In this document: positions 21,938 through 34,800 of the stretch, piece after piece
Layout of the letters: each line of letters opens with the position of its first letter
How positions within the stretch are numbered: position 1 is the first letter of the stretch
Assembly: GCF_000276665.1 (NCBI RefSeq)
Contig: NW_004955481.1
Coordinates: 4,366,795-4,430,794, forward strand
Reading direction: 5' to 3'
DNA length: 64,000 nt
Source of the DNA: Chinchilla lanigera
Lineage: Eukaryota; Chordata; Mammalia; Rodentia; Chinchillidae
The notes under the pieces: generated by a model
What the model saw: only the letters and a program-made list of their open reading frames with translations
Told to the model about the DNA's origin: nothing
The model's database searches: none
Made by a program: the position numbers and the translations under genes

Positions 21938-22078
21938 GTCCTTACACATTTTGAGCATTAACCCCTTATCAGATATTTGCCTTGGTAATATTTTTTCCCA
22001 TTTCATAGCTCATTGTATTGGTTTTTTTTAGATGCAAAACCTTTTTCAGTTTAATCTAATCCAGTTTTTGTTCTTGTT
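21938..22078 (-). mobile_element. L1 fragment (antisense)
   Basis: ttacacattttgagcattaa, cttatcagatatttg, ttttttcccatttcata and cagtttaatctaatcca follow the reverse complement of mammalian L1 ORF2 3' sequence. Confidence 0.6.
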
Positions 22079-22227
22079 TTTGTCTTTTTGAGGCAGAGTT
22101 TTGTTATGCAGTTCAAGCTGGCCTTAAACTTACTTTGTAGCCTAGGCTGGCCTTGAACTCACTGTGATCCTCTTGCCTCAGACTCCTTAGTGCTGGGACT
22201 ACAGGCATGCGGCACTATGCCCAGCTC
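22079..22227 (-). mobile_element. B1 SINE
   Basis: ctttttgaggcagagttttg to gcggcactatgcccagct. Confidence 0.82.
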
Positions 22228-22289
22228 CAGGCTGCTTTGGAGATAATAATTATCCTGCCTCAGCGTCCATAGTACTGAGAAGTTTGCTG

Positions 22290-22616
22290 GCATTTTTTGA
22301 GGATTTTTGCATGTATATATATTATTTATTATATATTTATTAGGGCATTTTCTTATGTTCTTGTCTCACTTTGCTATCAAGTCTCACTTTGCTATCAAGT
22401 TCTTGTCTCACTTTGCTATCATAAAATTAATTTGGAAGTATTTCGTCTTCAGTTTTTTGGAAGAGTTTAAAGAGAATTGGTACTGGCGGGTGTGGTGCCT
22501 CATGCCTGTAATCCCAGCACTCAGGAGGCTGAGGCAGGAAGATCACTATGAGTTCAAGACCAGCCTGGGCTACAAAGTGAGCTCAAGGCCAGCCTGAACT
22601 GCATAGTGAGACCATG

Positions 22617-22662
<46 letters not shown>

Positions 22663-22690
22663 TTGGTACTAGTTGTTCTTTGTTTTATAA
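22290..22690 (-). mobile_element. L1 fragment split by a B1 insertion
   Basis: ttcagttttttggaagagttt and gattggtactagttgttctt match the L1 ORF2 reverse complement. The B1 at 22484-22660 lies inside and is flanked by attggtact repeats. A short duplication of 'ctcactttgctatcaag' sits at 22365-22422. Confidence 0.55.
22484..22660 (+). mobile_element. B1 SINE with about 40 A
   Basis: ggcgggtgtggtgcctcatg to gagaccatgtcta and a long A run. attggtact repeats flank it; inserted in L1. Confidence 0.92.
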
Positions 22691-23205
22691 AATTTTCCTG
22701 GTCACTTGTTCTCAGTGTCTTGCTTTGGATATAAATCCTGTACTTAGGAGTAAGTTTCTACCCAGTCTGACAACTCTTTTTGTAATTATGAATGTGATTA
22801 TATGCAAAGGTCACTGTACCCTTCTGAGGTAGTTCAGTTTATAGTGATCACATCATGATAGGGCTTAAAAAGAATTGAAGGTTAAAAGATAAAAGAATTG
22901 AAGGCTATTACATAACGTAATGAAAATGTATAAACTCTGGGTTAGCTGCCCACAGCACACGCAGCTTGCTTATCCATATTTTTAAGAACACTCATTTTTA
23001 TTCAGGGATTAAAGTACAGAAACTAAATGATACTTCTTTGGTTGGCAGTAATAGGGGTAATAATTCTTTCAAGTTTTCTGCTTTTATATGTATATTTTTA
23101 CTTGATAGTAATTACATAGTTTTATATCTTAAATTTTATAAGTATTTCAGATTATTTCATGATCTTAAAAATATGTTATTTTTGTGAAACATTTCACATT
23201 ATTCT
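22661..23205. other. FAM222B intron, AT-rich stretch
   Basis: The end of the split L1, then unique AT-rich sequence with no other feature recognised. Confidence 0.35.
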
Positions 23206-23211
23206 ATGCTC

Positions 23212-23355
23212 TTTTTTTTTTTTTTTTTTTTTTTTTGGTCTTTTTTGAGACAGGGTCTCACTGTGCAGTTCAGGCTGGCCTTGAGCTCACTTTGTAGCCC
23301 AGGCTGGCCTCGAACTTGCAATGATCTTCCTGCCTCAGCCTCCTGAGTGCTGGGA
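23212..23355 (-). mobile_element. B1 SINE, truncated
   Basis: Long T run, ttttgagacagggtctcact to cctgagtgctgggat. The distal end is missing. Confidence 0.88.
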
Positions 23356-23405
23356 TCTGTGCTCTTAAAAAATTGCGTAATATTTTAGAAAGTAGATGAA
23401 CCTTG

Positions 23406-23519
23406 CTGGGTGTGGTGGTGCACACCTGTAATCCCAGCATTTGGGAGGCTGAGGCAGGGAGATTGCTGTGCATTTGAGGTCACCCTGCATTACATAGTGA
23501 TACCCTGCCTCAAAAAAAA
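23406..23519 (+). mobile_element. B1 SINE
   Basis: gctgggtgtggtggtgcaca to ataccctgcctcaaaaaa; aaagtagatgaac repeats flank it. Confidence 0.87.
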
Positions 23520-24490
23520 GTAGATGAACTTCTGTTTAATGATTCCTTTTTGAATGTTATTTTATTATTGCCCTCAACTTTTTCTAAGTAATATTGTACT
23601 AGTCATATCTGTGCATATACATTTTTTTTGTAGTGGTTTCCTTAAGATTATTTATTTTAACTTGGTGCATATTAGTAGTATGGAACAATGAAATTCATTT
23701 TGGTATATTGGCCAAAAAATATAGCATGTGTCAAGCATCAAGGTGACATACACATAAATCCCAGGACACTGGCAGCCTGAAGTAGGAAGATTTCAAGCAG
23801 TTTTTCAGTTCCATTATGATCTTGTGGGACCACTGTCATATGTGTAGTTTGTCATGGACTAAATATCCTTATAGAACTACTTGTTAATTTCTTAACTTTC
23901 CTTGGAATTTGTCCTCAGAAGCATTAGGACCATAAGGGCAAAGTTATTAAACAGAGATCAGCATTTACAAGGGAAGGGATTATAAGCAGCTCCTAGGCAT
24001 TTATCCACGCTAGCAGTCTTCATGTCTTGAGGCATGGCAGTTGGCACACTGTGTTCGTCGTCTTGTCCCACCCACCAGAGAGCTAAAAAGATTGACTCTG
24101 TGCCAGAGCTCTGGGGCAGCTCTTTTCTCCCTGAAGCATTCAATCTTCAACTCTTTCTGCAGCTGCTATCTTAGACATGGTTTGAGCAGCCTCTTTTACA
24201 GAGTATCTTTTCAGCTACCTGGTCTTGCAAGCTGGAATTCTCTGATACTCATCATGACAAGTAGTTTCACATACCTGAGAAAGCCCTCTAGGGGAAATAA
24301 AGAGGTTTTGTGGTCTTTGTTTAGCATTTGTTTAATCCCACTCCTTTTTGTGTGTGTGATCCAGAGCACCATATTACATCTCTCTGAATTCTGAGTTTCA
24401 CAGTGTTAGAGAAGGTGTTCATGTATTTTACTACATTCTACTTACAGTATTTGAGAAAAGCTTATTCCTGGTACATGGGAGGTTTTGCTT
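23520..24490. other. FAM222B intron, SINE-free stretch
   Basis: About 970 bp without a clear SINE. A frame of 117 codons at 24041-24394 has no supporting splice sites or recognised product. Confidence 0.35.
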
Positions 24491-24491
24491 T

Positions 24492-24603
24492 GTGTTTTAG
24501 ACAAAGTCTCTCTAGGTTGCCTGGGCTGGGCTCAAATTTTCGATCCTCCTGCCTCAGCTTCCCAAAGTGCCAGTATTACAAGCATGGGCTACCACACCGG
24601 GTT
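24492..24603 (-). mobile_element. B1-like relic
   Basis: tttagacaaagtctctctag to gggctaccacaccgggt. Confidence 0.65.
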
Positions 24604-24811
24604 TATGGACCTCGTATTCTTGAAGAACTTTATTACAGGATGGTTGTATGTTTGGGCTGTATATGTCTTGTTGGTGAACATCGTTGGTGAAATCTGCAGT
24701 CTTGAAACACTTAAAAGATTTCTGGTCAAAGTGGGCTGCTAGTAGCTTACTGGCTCCTTGCTTTAGTGTAAGAGCAGTGCTTTTTATTTTTTTTACAAAC
24801 AGTTTTTTGGG

Positions 24812-25012
24812 GGTTGGGGTTATAGCTCAGTGGCACAAGTGCCTGCCTGGCAAGCATAAGGTCCTGAGTTCGAGTACCAATACAAAAAAATTTTTTTCAA
24901 GCCAGGCCTGGTGGTACACACCTGTAATCTCAGGACTCAGAAGGTTGAGGCAGGTGGATCACCTTGAGTTAAAAGCCAACCTTGGCTACATAGTGAGATC
25001 TTATCTCAGAAA
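24812..25012 (+). mobile_element. ID (24812-24895) followed by B1 (24901-25012)
   Basis: ggttggggttatagctcagt to cgagtaccaatac, then gccaggcctggtggtacaca to gatcttatctcag. Confidence 0.83.
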
Positions 25013-25202
25013 AATAATAATAACAATAGTAATAGTAATAATAGATGAATATGAGTTCAGATTACCAGGCCAGAAGTCAGACTTCGGGTTCCTTGGCAAG
25101 TCATATACTTTATGTTTGGAAATGTCTGACTGTCTGGTGGCCTGCAATCAGGATAATAAATGGATCAAACCAAGCCCAGCATTTTCAAGAATGCTGAAAC
25201 AG

Positions 25203-25446
25203 AGCTGGGCATGGTGGTGCACTCCTATAATCCCAGCACTTGGGAGGCTGTGGCAGGAGGATTGCCATGAGTTCAAGGCCAGTCTGGGCTATATAGTTAG
25301 ACCTTGTCTCAAAAAAAAAAGAATAAGAATGCTGAAATTTAGCACTTGGGAGGCTGAGGCAGGAGGATCATTGCAAGTTCGAGGCCAGCCTGGGCTACAA
25401 AGTCAGCTCAAGTCCAGCCTGAACTGCATGGCGAGACCTTGTCTCC

Positions 25447-25475
<29 letters not shown>
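25203..25475 (+). mobile_element. Two B1 copies at one site (25203-25320, 25339-25473)
   Basis: The word aagaatgctgaaa occurs before, between and after them (25188, 25325, 25474). The second lacks its first about 27 bases, starting agcacttgggaggctg. Confidence 0.9.
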
Positions 25476-25477
<2 letters not shown>

Positions 25478-25762
25478 ATGCTGAAACTTTACAAATATGC
25501 CTGTACTTTCCAGGTATTTTATGAATAGGTATTTTTTAGTTTTTGTTTTACCCACCCACACATCTGTGCAGACTAAAATACCATCTTAGCCATAGTAATG
25601 GTTGGGAGCAAATTGTTACTACAGATGAAGGTATAAGTAAATTTTGAGTCAACATGCTGCTAATTAAATTGCTTACCCTTCTAAACTGGGGCCTGCGCGG
25701 CTTATATCTGAGATCCCTGGATGAGTTGCCTATGCCCCGCAACTATGTCTTGTTCTTTGCAG

Positions 25763-25884
25763 TGTGAGCCATTGCCCTGTGCTGTGTTGATGCTGGTCTG
25801 CCATGCTCGCCTGTCTGCCAGGGCCAGGGGACCTGTCCTTTCAGCTTCTTTCTCACACGCAGATGAACACTGGACTTCAGAAAT
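25763..25884 (+). CDS. FAM222B: FAM222B first coding exon with 40 nt of 5' UTR
   Basis: The acceptor ttctttgcag ends at 25762, the ATG is at 25803 in a gccATGc context, and the donor T|GTAAGT follows 25884. It encodes residues 1-27 and the first base of Trp28. An out-of-frame ATG lies 13 nt upstream, at 25790. Confidence 0.93.
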
Positions 25885-28800
25885 GTAAGTAACCCAGATC
25901 CCCTGGGGGAAGATTGTGATCCTTTGCTTTGTCCCTATTATCCCAGAAGCACATCTGGGGTACACTGACCTTGAATATAATACCTCCAAGGTATTTGTCA
26001 GCAGAGACAGCAAGAAAGTAGGGCCTGCAAAGGCCCTACCTGTCAGCAGTGGGAGACACTTTAATTGTCAGAGAAATCCTCTTAAATATTACAATTCCCC
26101 AATGTATATGGTCTTAATTTTAATTACTGCTGATAGCTTTGTGTTGTGTAACAAAGCTATAAGGAGCTTTATAGGAAAAATAATCACCTTTCAGAAAGGT
26201 GTTTCATCTTGGTTCCCATGAGCAAGTTAATGAAAATTCATAGTCCAGGTTACTTATTGTATCTGTAATATAATTTTATTTACACCATTGTATGTTTTGA
26301 ATCTTTGGACCTTCTGCCATGGAAACAGTTCCTGTTGGCTTTGCTATCTGCCTTCTCAGCCAACATGACCAGTCTACAGCAAGTAAAGGAGCTTTTACAC
26401 TCAGGATGGTTGGGAGCCTGCCTTCTGAGGCTCTCTGGGCATTCGTTTGCACTTATAAAAGAGGATTGAGCCTTTGAGAACTGTTAGGTTCCTGTCTTAG
26501 TTGGTTGAAATTAGAACATTATAGTTCATATATTCCCATATCTCTGCTTCTATCCCTGCACTACACGATGTGCAAGGAGAATATTCTCTTCCTGGCTCAT
26601 GAACAGCCTTGTACTTGGAGTAGACCTTCCTTTCAGAGCAAAAAGGGGAAATCAGTAAGGCAGTGAGGGTTCCCTTTAATTGGATAAAGTGCTTCAGCAC
26701 TGTACCTGAATCCTTTATGACAGATGTTAACAAAATTTTTCTGTCAAGGACAGACATCAGATGTTTTTAGCTTTGTGACTACTTTGTGACTTCCTTCTGT
26801 TACATCTGCTGAACTAAGGCAGCCATAGATGATATATAAATACATGAGTACAGCTATGCTCTAATAAAACTTTTTTATAAAAACACAGCAGTTAGACTTG
26901 GCATGTAGGGAACAGAGCCAACCCCTGCTCTATGAGATCATCACATATTAAAAATGGTCTAGCCTCAGGCTGGGGCATCTGTCAGTGGTAGAGCACTTGT
27001 CTAGCATGCACAAGGCCCTAGATTCCATCCCTAGCACTGCAAAGACACAAAAGATCTAGACCAGTGCTGGCCAACCTTTTAGAACTTTCAGTGATAACAA
27101 ACAGCCCAGTGTGGCACATGGCACATGTGTTATAGGTTTGCCACCACTGGCTGGACTTTTGAGGAAATGTAAGACTCAGAACCTAGCTAGTTCTGAATTT
27201 GTCCATTGAATTGAGCCCTGTAAAAGGACAAAGGTGAAGGTGACAGTCTTCCCTACTCCTCTCCTCCCCTCCCCTCTCGTCTTTCCCATCTCTCTTCCCC
27301 TCCCTTCCTTTTTTTCTTTTTCTTTCTCTTTCTCTTTTCTCTCTTCTTCTCTCCCCCCTCCTTCCCTTCCCTTCCTTCCTCTCCTTCCCCTACTTCTTTT
27401 GTGCAGTAATGGGATTGAACCCAGGACTTGTACACTCAAATGCATCTCCACACTTTACAGAGTCTTGCTTCATTTCTAAGTTGCTTAGGCTGAGCTCAGA
27501 CTTGTGAGCCTCCTGTTTCAGCTCCTCAGAGTTCTGGGATTACAGGAGTGTACCACCATCCCTGGATTTTATGTTTATTTTTTCTGTTCTGGAGATTGAA
27601 CCTAGGGCCTCATTCATGCTAGGTAATCATTCTACACACCAGCCCTACCTTTTCCCTTAATGATCATTGGGTGATGACATTGTATGTGTTTCAGGGCCAC
27701 CCACATAAGTACACAAACTGCCTTGTGCCCAGTACTGAGCTTCTGGAGACACATTTGAAGCATACAATATGATGATAGAGAGGAGCTCAGTTTCTTTCTT
27801 TTAGATTCCTTAACAGATGCTAACAGCTTCACCCAGAGATGTGCTTTCAAAGGAAGAGGGTAAACACTGTAATGGCACCTACTTGGGAGGATGAGACAGG
27901 AGAATCACATGTTTGAAGCCACTCTGGACAATGTAGCAAGACCCATCTCAAAAAAAGAACAACAAAACAAGGCAAAAAAAGAAAAGATGTAATTCCAGCA
28001 GGAGGCTGAGACAGGATGTTCGAAGTGAATTCAGGCCCAGCCTAGGCAGCATAATGAGTTCAAAGCCAGTCTAAACTACATAGAAAGCCAAACATGGTGG
28101 CACATGCCTGTAATCCTAGCACTCTGTAGGCTGAGGGAGTTTGATCGTTGCAAACTCAAGGCCAGCCTGGGCTACAAAATGAGTTCAAGGGGCTGGGGAT
28201 TTAGCTCAGTGGCAAAAGCGCCTGCCTGGCAAGCACAAGGTCGTGAGTTCAATTCCTGGTACTGGAAGAAAAACAAAAAACAAACAAACAGTGAGTTCAA
28301 GACCAGGCTGAACTGCATAGTGAGACCCTGTCTCAAAAAAGACAAAAAATAGATAAATAAATAAACTACATAGTAAGACCCTTGCTCAAAAAAAAAAAAA
28401 AAAAAAAGCCATTTGCCTTAAGAGGAAAAAAGGCAAATTGGCAACTTTATCATGGTGCTGTCTTTAGATCTTTGCTGCCTTCTCTGAAAATGGAGAAACT
28501 GACTGGAAGTGTAGTTTAGTGGTACTATACTTTCCTAGCATGCCTGTGTTCCATGCACGCACACACTGGAGATACCAGTCTTCCCTGGTTTCAGGTTCTC
28601 ATCTCTGTGTGAGGGTCAATTATTTGAACTCTTAACAGCTTTCTTTTTGTCATATTTAAATATACCCCAACTTTGCAAAAGGTAACATTTAATGGTGCTT
28701 TTCAGCTTTCCTGCTGTCTTTTGTCTTTCCCGCAAAATGTGTAAAAAAAAAAAAAATCCTGTTGTGTGACCTATAGCTGCTAGCATTATACATTTATAGG

Positions 28801-31800
28801 GAAAGTAAAATGGAGCAGAGTTGTCTCCTTTGGCGACTAGAAGCCATGCAGCTGCTTAGGACCCCAGCCCATCAGCTAGAGTGTCCTTAAAAAGTGGGGT
28901 TTTTTTTTTGTTTTTTGTTTTTTTTCCAGTACCAGGAATCGAACTTACGACCTTGCGCTTGCCAGGCAGGCGCTGTGCTGCTGAGCTAAATCCCCAGCCC
29001 CAAAAGTTTTTTTTTTAAGCTTCTGGGGTTTTTTTTGTTTTGTTTTTTTATTTGTTTGTATTTTTCTGGTACCAGGAATTGAACTCATGACCTTGCACTT
29101 GCCAGGCAGGTGCTGTGCCGCTGAGCTAAACCCCCAGCCCCTGGGTTTTTTTTTTTTTTTGAGACAAGGTTTCGCTGTGTAGTTCAGGCTGGTGTTGAAC
29201 TCACTGTGTAGCCCAGGCCAGCTTCGAACTCACAGCAATCCTCCTATCCTACTTCCTGAGTGCTGAGTTTACAGGCGTGTGGCACTACATCCAGCAAAAA
29301 TAGTTTTGTGTGGTAAACAAGGGCTGAGAGTATATCTCTGTGGGTAGAGTAATTGCCTTGCATCCAAAGCCCTTAGGTTCTATCCCTAGTACTAGAAACA
29401 AAATAGAATAAAAACTAGTTTTGTGACTTGGGCTGGTGGAGCCTAGTTTTAATCCGAAGGACAAAATTAGTTTTGTGACTCTGCTATTCAGCTTTTTCCT
29501 GCACCCAGTCCTCAGGAAGGTGTTTTTGTTTTGTTTTGTTTTTGTGCTGTTAGTGATTGAGCTCAGTCTCATGAATGTTAGGTAAGCACGCCCCACCAAG
29601 CCACATCTCCAGCCTTTAGGGAGGGTCTTATAATAAGCTGTAAACACAGCGTTTGGGATCTGTGGAGTAAATGGTACACAGGTGTTTATAGTTTAATGTG
29701 CTTTAGATTTTAAGATTTAGCTTGGATTGGGTTGAGCTATTAGTGACAGAAGGATTGCCTGACACGTGCAAGGGTCTGGGTTTGATCCTTAACACTGCAG
29801 AAAATAAAGTCAGCTTGAGAGGGAGCTTGGGAAATGGACCAAGGGTCAAGAGATAGAGTATGTAGCTTTGTGGCCCAAAATTACGTTATCTGACTAATAG
29901 GTTTCCCCACACATCAGCAACCATATGTTCTAGTTCACAGTTTATAGAACTGGTCTCTTCTCAGTCTTTCTCCTTTTCTTTTCTTTCTTTTTCTTTTCTT
30001 TCTTTCTTTTTTTTTTTTTTTTTTTTGGTAGTACTAGAATTAATTTTTTATTGCTTTATTTATTTATTTTTGAGACAGGTCTTACTATGTATTCCAGGTT
30101 GGCCTTCATCTCATTATGTGTTTCAGGCTGGCCTCAAACTCAAAGATACTCCTGCCTTAGCGTCCTGAATGCTGGAATTCTAGGTGTGAGCCACTACACT
30201 TGGCTAATTTTTCATTGTGAGACAGTCTCTCTAGGTTGGCCAGGGTGGGCTCAGGTTTGTGATCTTCCTGCCTGAGCCTCCCAGTTGCTGGGATAGTATA
30301 CATCACTGCACCTAGCTCAGTCCCTTCTTTTTTTCTCTTTGCTCTGCCTTTTCTCTGTGTTGGGGAGAGTATAATATATTTTCTGGCCTTGATGTGTAAC
30401 TTGCCATAGGCCTGGCTGGGTTAAAGGACATCTTGGCTTTCGATGGGTCCAGAAGCCGTAGAGGCCGCAAATGGGGACAAGTCAGTGCTCTCCTTGAACT
30501 TTTCTGGATTATATATGCCACTGTGTCATTTGCTTTGAGAGTCATCGGTCATTTTGGAACTCTGTGCTTACAAGTATGTCTTTCTGACCCATCTTCTCCT
30601 AGTACCCCAGAAAATACGATCGTTGTAATTTTTTCTTCCTTCCCTAAGCTTCTGCTTTGCCTTTCCCTAGCCCAGGTTCCAGGTATGTAGTTCTAGCTCA
30701 TAAAATATTTACTGTGGCCAGGTATGGCACGTCTGTATGCCCATCCCTCAAAGAGGTTGAGGCAGAATGATTGTGAGTTCAGGGTCATCCTGGGTTATAT
30801 GCTGTCTTGAAGAATAACTTGGACTTGCCGGGCATGGTGGTACACGCCTGTAATTCCAGCACTTGGGAGGCTGAGGCAGGAGGAACGTTGCGAGACCAGC
30901 CTGGGCTACAAAGTTAGTTCAAGGTCAGCCTGAACTGCATAGTGAGACCCTGTCTCAAAAAAAAAAAAAAAAAAAGAGTAGCCTGGGGGCTGGGGATTTA
31001 GCTCAGCAGCACAGCCCCTGCCTTAGCAAGCGCAAGGTTATGAGTTTGATTCCCGGTACCGAAAACAAAACAAAACAAAACAAAAAAAAGAATAGCCTGG
31101 ACTATATGGCAAGACCTTGTCTAAAAAAAAACAACAAGAAAAGCCTGTGAAAATGTCTAAAGTGATGGCACATGCCTGTATTCCTAGCTACTCAGGAGGC
31201 TGAGCCAGAAAGATAACAAGTTTGAGCCCATCTTGGGCAACTAAGAGCCTGTCTCTAAATTTAAAAAAAGGGATGAAGATGTAACTTAGTAGTAGAGCAT
31301 CCCCAATAATGCACACATGCATGCACGCACATGCACACAAGCAGGAGAGAAGAGGAATGGGGGGATGGAGGGAGAGAGGGAGGGACATAAATGGTGGAAA
31401 TTATCCAGGGTCCTTAGTCCTCACACCATGTTTAGGGTTTTTTGTTTGTTTTTATCTTTTTGAGACAGGGTCTCACTATGTAGTTCAGGCTAGGCTTGAA
31501 CTCACTTTGTAGCCCAGGCTGGCCCCCAACTCACAGTGCTCCTCCTGCCTCAGCCTCCTGAGTGCTGGTTTTACAGGTGTGCACCACCATGCGCGGCCTC
31601 ACACCATGTTTTATTTATTTATTTATTTATTTGGTTTTTTTTCCCGGTACCAGGAATCTAACTCACAATCTAACTCACCTTGCGCTTGCCAGGTAGGCAC
31701 TGTGCCTCTGAGCTAAATCCCCAGCCCCACACACCATGTCTTAGATGACAGCTTTGACCTCCTTTGTGGCAGAAGGTTGGGGATCCTGGGATAAATACCA

Positions 31801-34800
31801 GTTGCCTTTTATTGCTTCTTTAGATGCGTGTCTGCCCCCTCGTGGAGGTGGCTGGGAATGGAGAATTGACCCGATGCTGCATAAACTCATAGAGATATTA
31901 GAAATAATAGCTAACATTTACTGAGAGCTGTGCCAGCCACTATATTCATTGTTTTTACATGTGTTGTCACTTATTTTTTTTGTTTTTTGTTTGTTTGTTT
32001 GTTTTTGAGACAAGGTCTCACTATATGCCCAGGCTGGCCTTGAACTCCTGGTCTAATACCACCCTCCTGTCTCATCCTCCTAAGTTGTTGGGAGTGTAGG
32101 TATGCACCACTGTGTCCAACCGTGTGTTTTCATTCATTCCTTAATTCCATGTAGAAATTACTTCCTCAGGGTAAGACATAGAGGTTTTGTTACTTGCTTG
32201 TGTCATATGATTATCAGTAACAGGGAGAACTCATGTTCAGGTCAAATTCTACAGCTTATGTTTGAACCACACCTGTGCCCTCCAAATGCAGTTTGGAGTT
32301 TTTTCCTTCCAGTCCCTGAGCTAGACAGCAGGGTTCTCTGCCACATTTAATGCTCAGGCTCAAGCCCAGGGGATCCTATAGTTGGGGATTCCTTATCAGT
32401 TTGCTTTGCCCTGTCCTTGGGCAGACTTGGGCAGACTTGCTCTCCTCGAATAACTGTCAGCGGTTGTGGTTCCTGTTCATTGAGTCTCTTGATCTTGGTA
32501 ATAATTCTGTGACCTAGGAAAGCGAGTGTCATCTCTTTTTTTGGGGGGGCGGGTTCTGTTACCAGGAACCGAACTCAGGACCTTGCGCTTTCCAGGCAGG
32601 CGCTGTGCCACTGAGCTAAATCCCCTGCCCTGCGAGTGTCATTTCTGTTGGTGAATGAGGAATGACTGAGACTCTTAGCAGGCAGAGAAGGCAGCCAGTG
32701 TTTGGATCTAGATCTAACTTTTTTTCCAACAATAGGTTGCCTGTTCTCTAACTATGGATGTCTGTATCAGTGACAGTGTTGGTACCAGATATTTACTTAC
32801 TTACTTACTTATTTATTTTTTGTCTTTTTGAGACAGGGTTTCACTGTGCAGTTCAGGCTGGCCTTAAGCTCATTTTGTAGCCCAGGCTGGTCTTGAACTC
32901 ACAACGATCCTCCTGCCTCAGCCTCCCAAGTGCTGTGATTATAGCCATGTGCCACCATGCCTGGCAGTACCAGATATTTATAATGTATGTTTCTTAGGTC
33001 TTTTGAGGCAGGTTCTTACTGTGTAGTTCAGACTTGTCTTGAACTTACTGTGTAGCCCAGGCTGGCCTTGAACTCATGGCAATCCTCCTGCCTCAGCCTC
33101 CTGAGCACTGAGATTACAGGTGTGTGCCACTATGCATGGTTTAAGTATACTTCTTAAAAGCTGTGTGTCTGTATTAGCTGTGCAGTTAGGGGACTATGTT
33201 ACAGCACAAAGCAAGGTGCCAGCTTGATGTGTGATAAAGTATAGAGAAAGAAGCCGGGCACGATGGTGCATGCCTGGAGGCCCAGCTACTCAAGAAACTG
33301 AGGCAGGAGGATTACTTGAGCCCTGGAATTCAAGGCCTGTTTGGCCACATAGTGAAGCCTCAAAAGAAAAAGGAAAATGTTTCCATGGATATAGCCCAGT
33401 AGCATAGTGCCTGCCTAGCAAGCAAGAGGTCCTGAGTTTGATTCCCAGTACAAAAAAAAAAGGTAAATGTTGAGGTAAACATGTTTTGTTAAAGGCTGAG
33501 CTTAAACAAACAGTACATGAGGTAGTTGGTACTGTATTTCCGGAGTGTGACCTCTTTCTTATTCAGCATACTTATCTCATCCTTGGGTTATTTTTTTTTT
33601 TAAGCAGTGACAAAATTTATTGAAAAAATAAAAGTGAAGAGTCAGAGAGAAACTGGCTCTGTAGCGTGAGCTTGGGCTGCGTAAAAGAAGGAAAAGCAAA
33701 ACAAAAGAATACCCTAGAGAAAGCAGGGCAGGCTGTCATGAGGAAAGCCATGATAGCCTGGGGTTTTTTCTTAAAAAGGATTCTGTACCCTGGTGTTCAC
33801 TCTCCCCACCCTCATTTTTTATTAATTCTGATTCCTTTATTTGTTGTTTTTACCATTGTCACCATCAGGGGAAGCAGGGCAAAGAAAACTAATGGAAGTG
33901 GCTAAGTGTCCCACTTCATCCACCTGGATGAGGCTAAGCTGCCCTGTCACCTCTGCTAGAACAGTCAAGCTGAGCCAGCTGTGGTCACACAACCCCATTC
34001 CTGCACTTGGGAGGCTAAAGCAGGAGGATCGTGAGTTTTTGGCCATCCTGGGTTACTTAGTAAGTTTGAGCCCAGCCTGAATTGCATAGTGAGAATGTCT
34101 CAAAAAATAACAAAAACAAAAAATACTGACAGTTGATAACTGACTTAGTTTTTTTTTTTTTTGGTTTTTCTCTGGTACCGGGAACCGAACTCACGACCTT
34201 GCGCTTGCCAGGCAGGCGCTTTTGCCGCTGAGCTAAATCCCCAGCCCCGATAACTGACTTAGAACAAAGGAACTCTTGCTGTTTATTGTACCACTGTCTT
34301 TCACTTGGACTTTAAAGAATAAAGCCCACCAACATGGGTGAAGGGAAACACAGAGGCAGTGAATGGAAGATTTCTGTACCGCCTCTTTCTTCTTGACCTC
34401 AGTTATCACCAACCCATTCGTATTTTTTTAAGACTTTCCTCAAGTCAGACATTTCATAAGCATTTAAATTGTTTTTGTAATTAAAGTTTTATTAGCTGGG
34501 TGTGGTGGTGCACGCCTGTAATTCCAGCACTTGGGTGGCTGAGGCAGGAGGATCGTTTGGAGTTTGAGACCAGCCTGGGCTACAAAACGAGCTCAAGGCC
34601 AGCCTGAACTGCATAGTGAGATCCTGTCTCTAAATAAGCAAACAAACAAACAAAGTTTTATTAGAACACTACCACCCTGCCTGTTCATTATATTATATTA
34701 CATGTAACTGCTTTCATACTGCAACTCAGGGGCTGGGGATTTAGCTCAGCGGCACAGTGCCTGCCTGGCAAGTGCAAGGTCGTGAGTTCGGTTCCTGGTA

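Larger units (their letters stand above)
31885..32700 (-). mobile_element. MIR relic split by B1 and ID insertions
   Basis: aataatagctaacatttact and acatgtgttgtcactta (31897-31975) and, after the insertions, ggtaataattctgtgacct and ggaatgactgagactct follow antisense MIR. The middle part is decayed. Confidence 0.4.

Noticed and set aside
24684..25484. 266-codon plus-strand open frame
   Set aside because: It runs through an ID and three B1 copies; the peptide is translated SINE sequence.
27176..27479. Arg/Glu/Lys- or Ser/Pro/Leu-rich frames
   Set aside because: Translation of a homopyrimidine tract.
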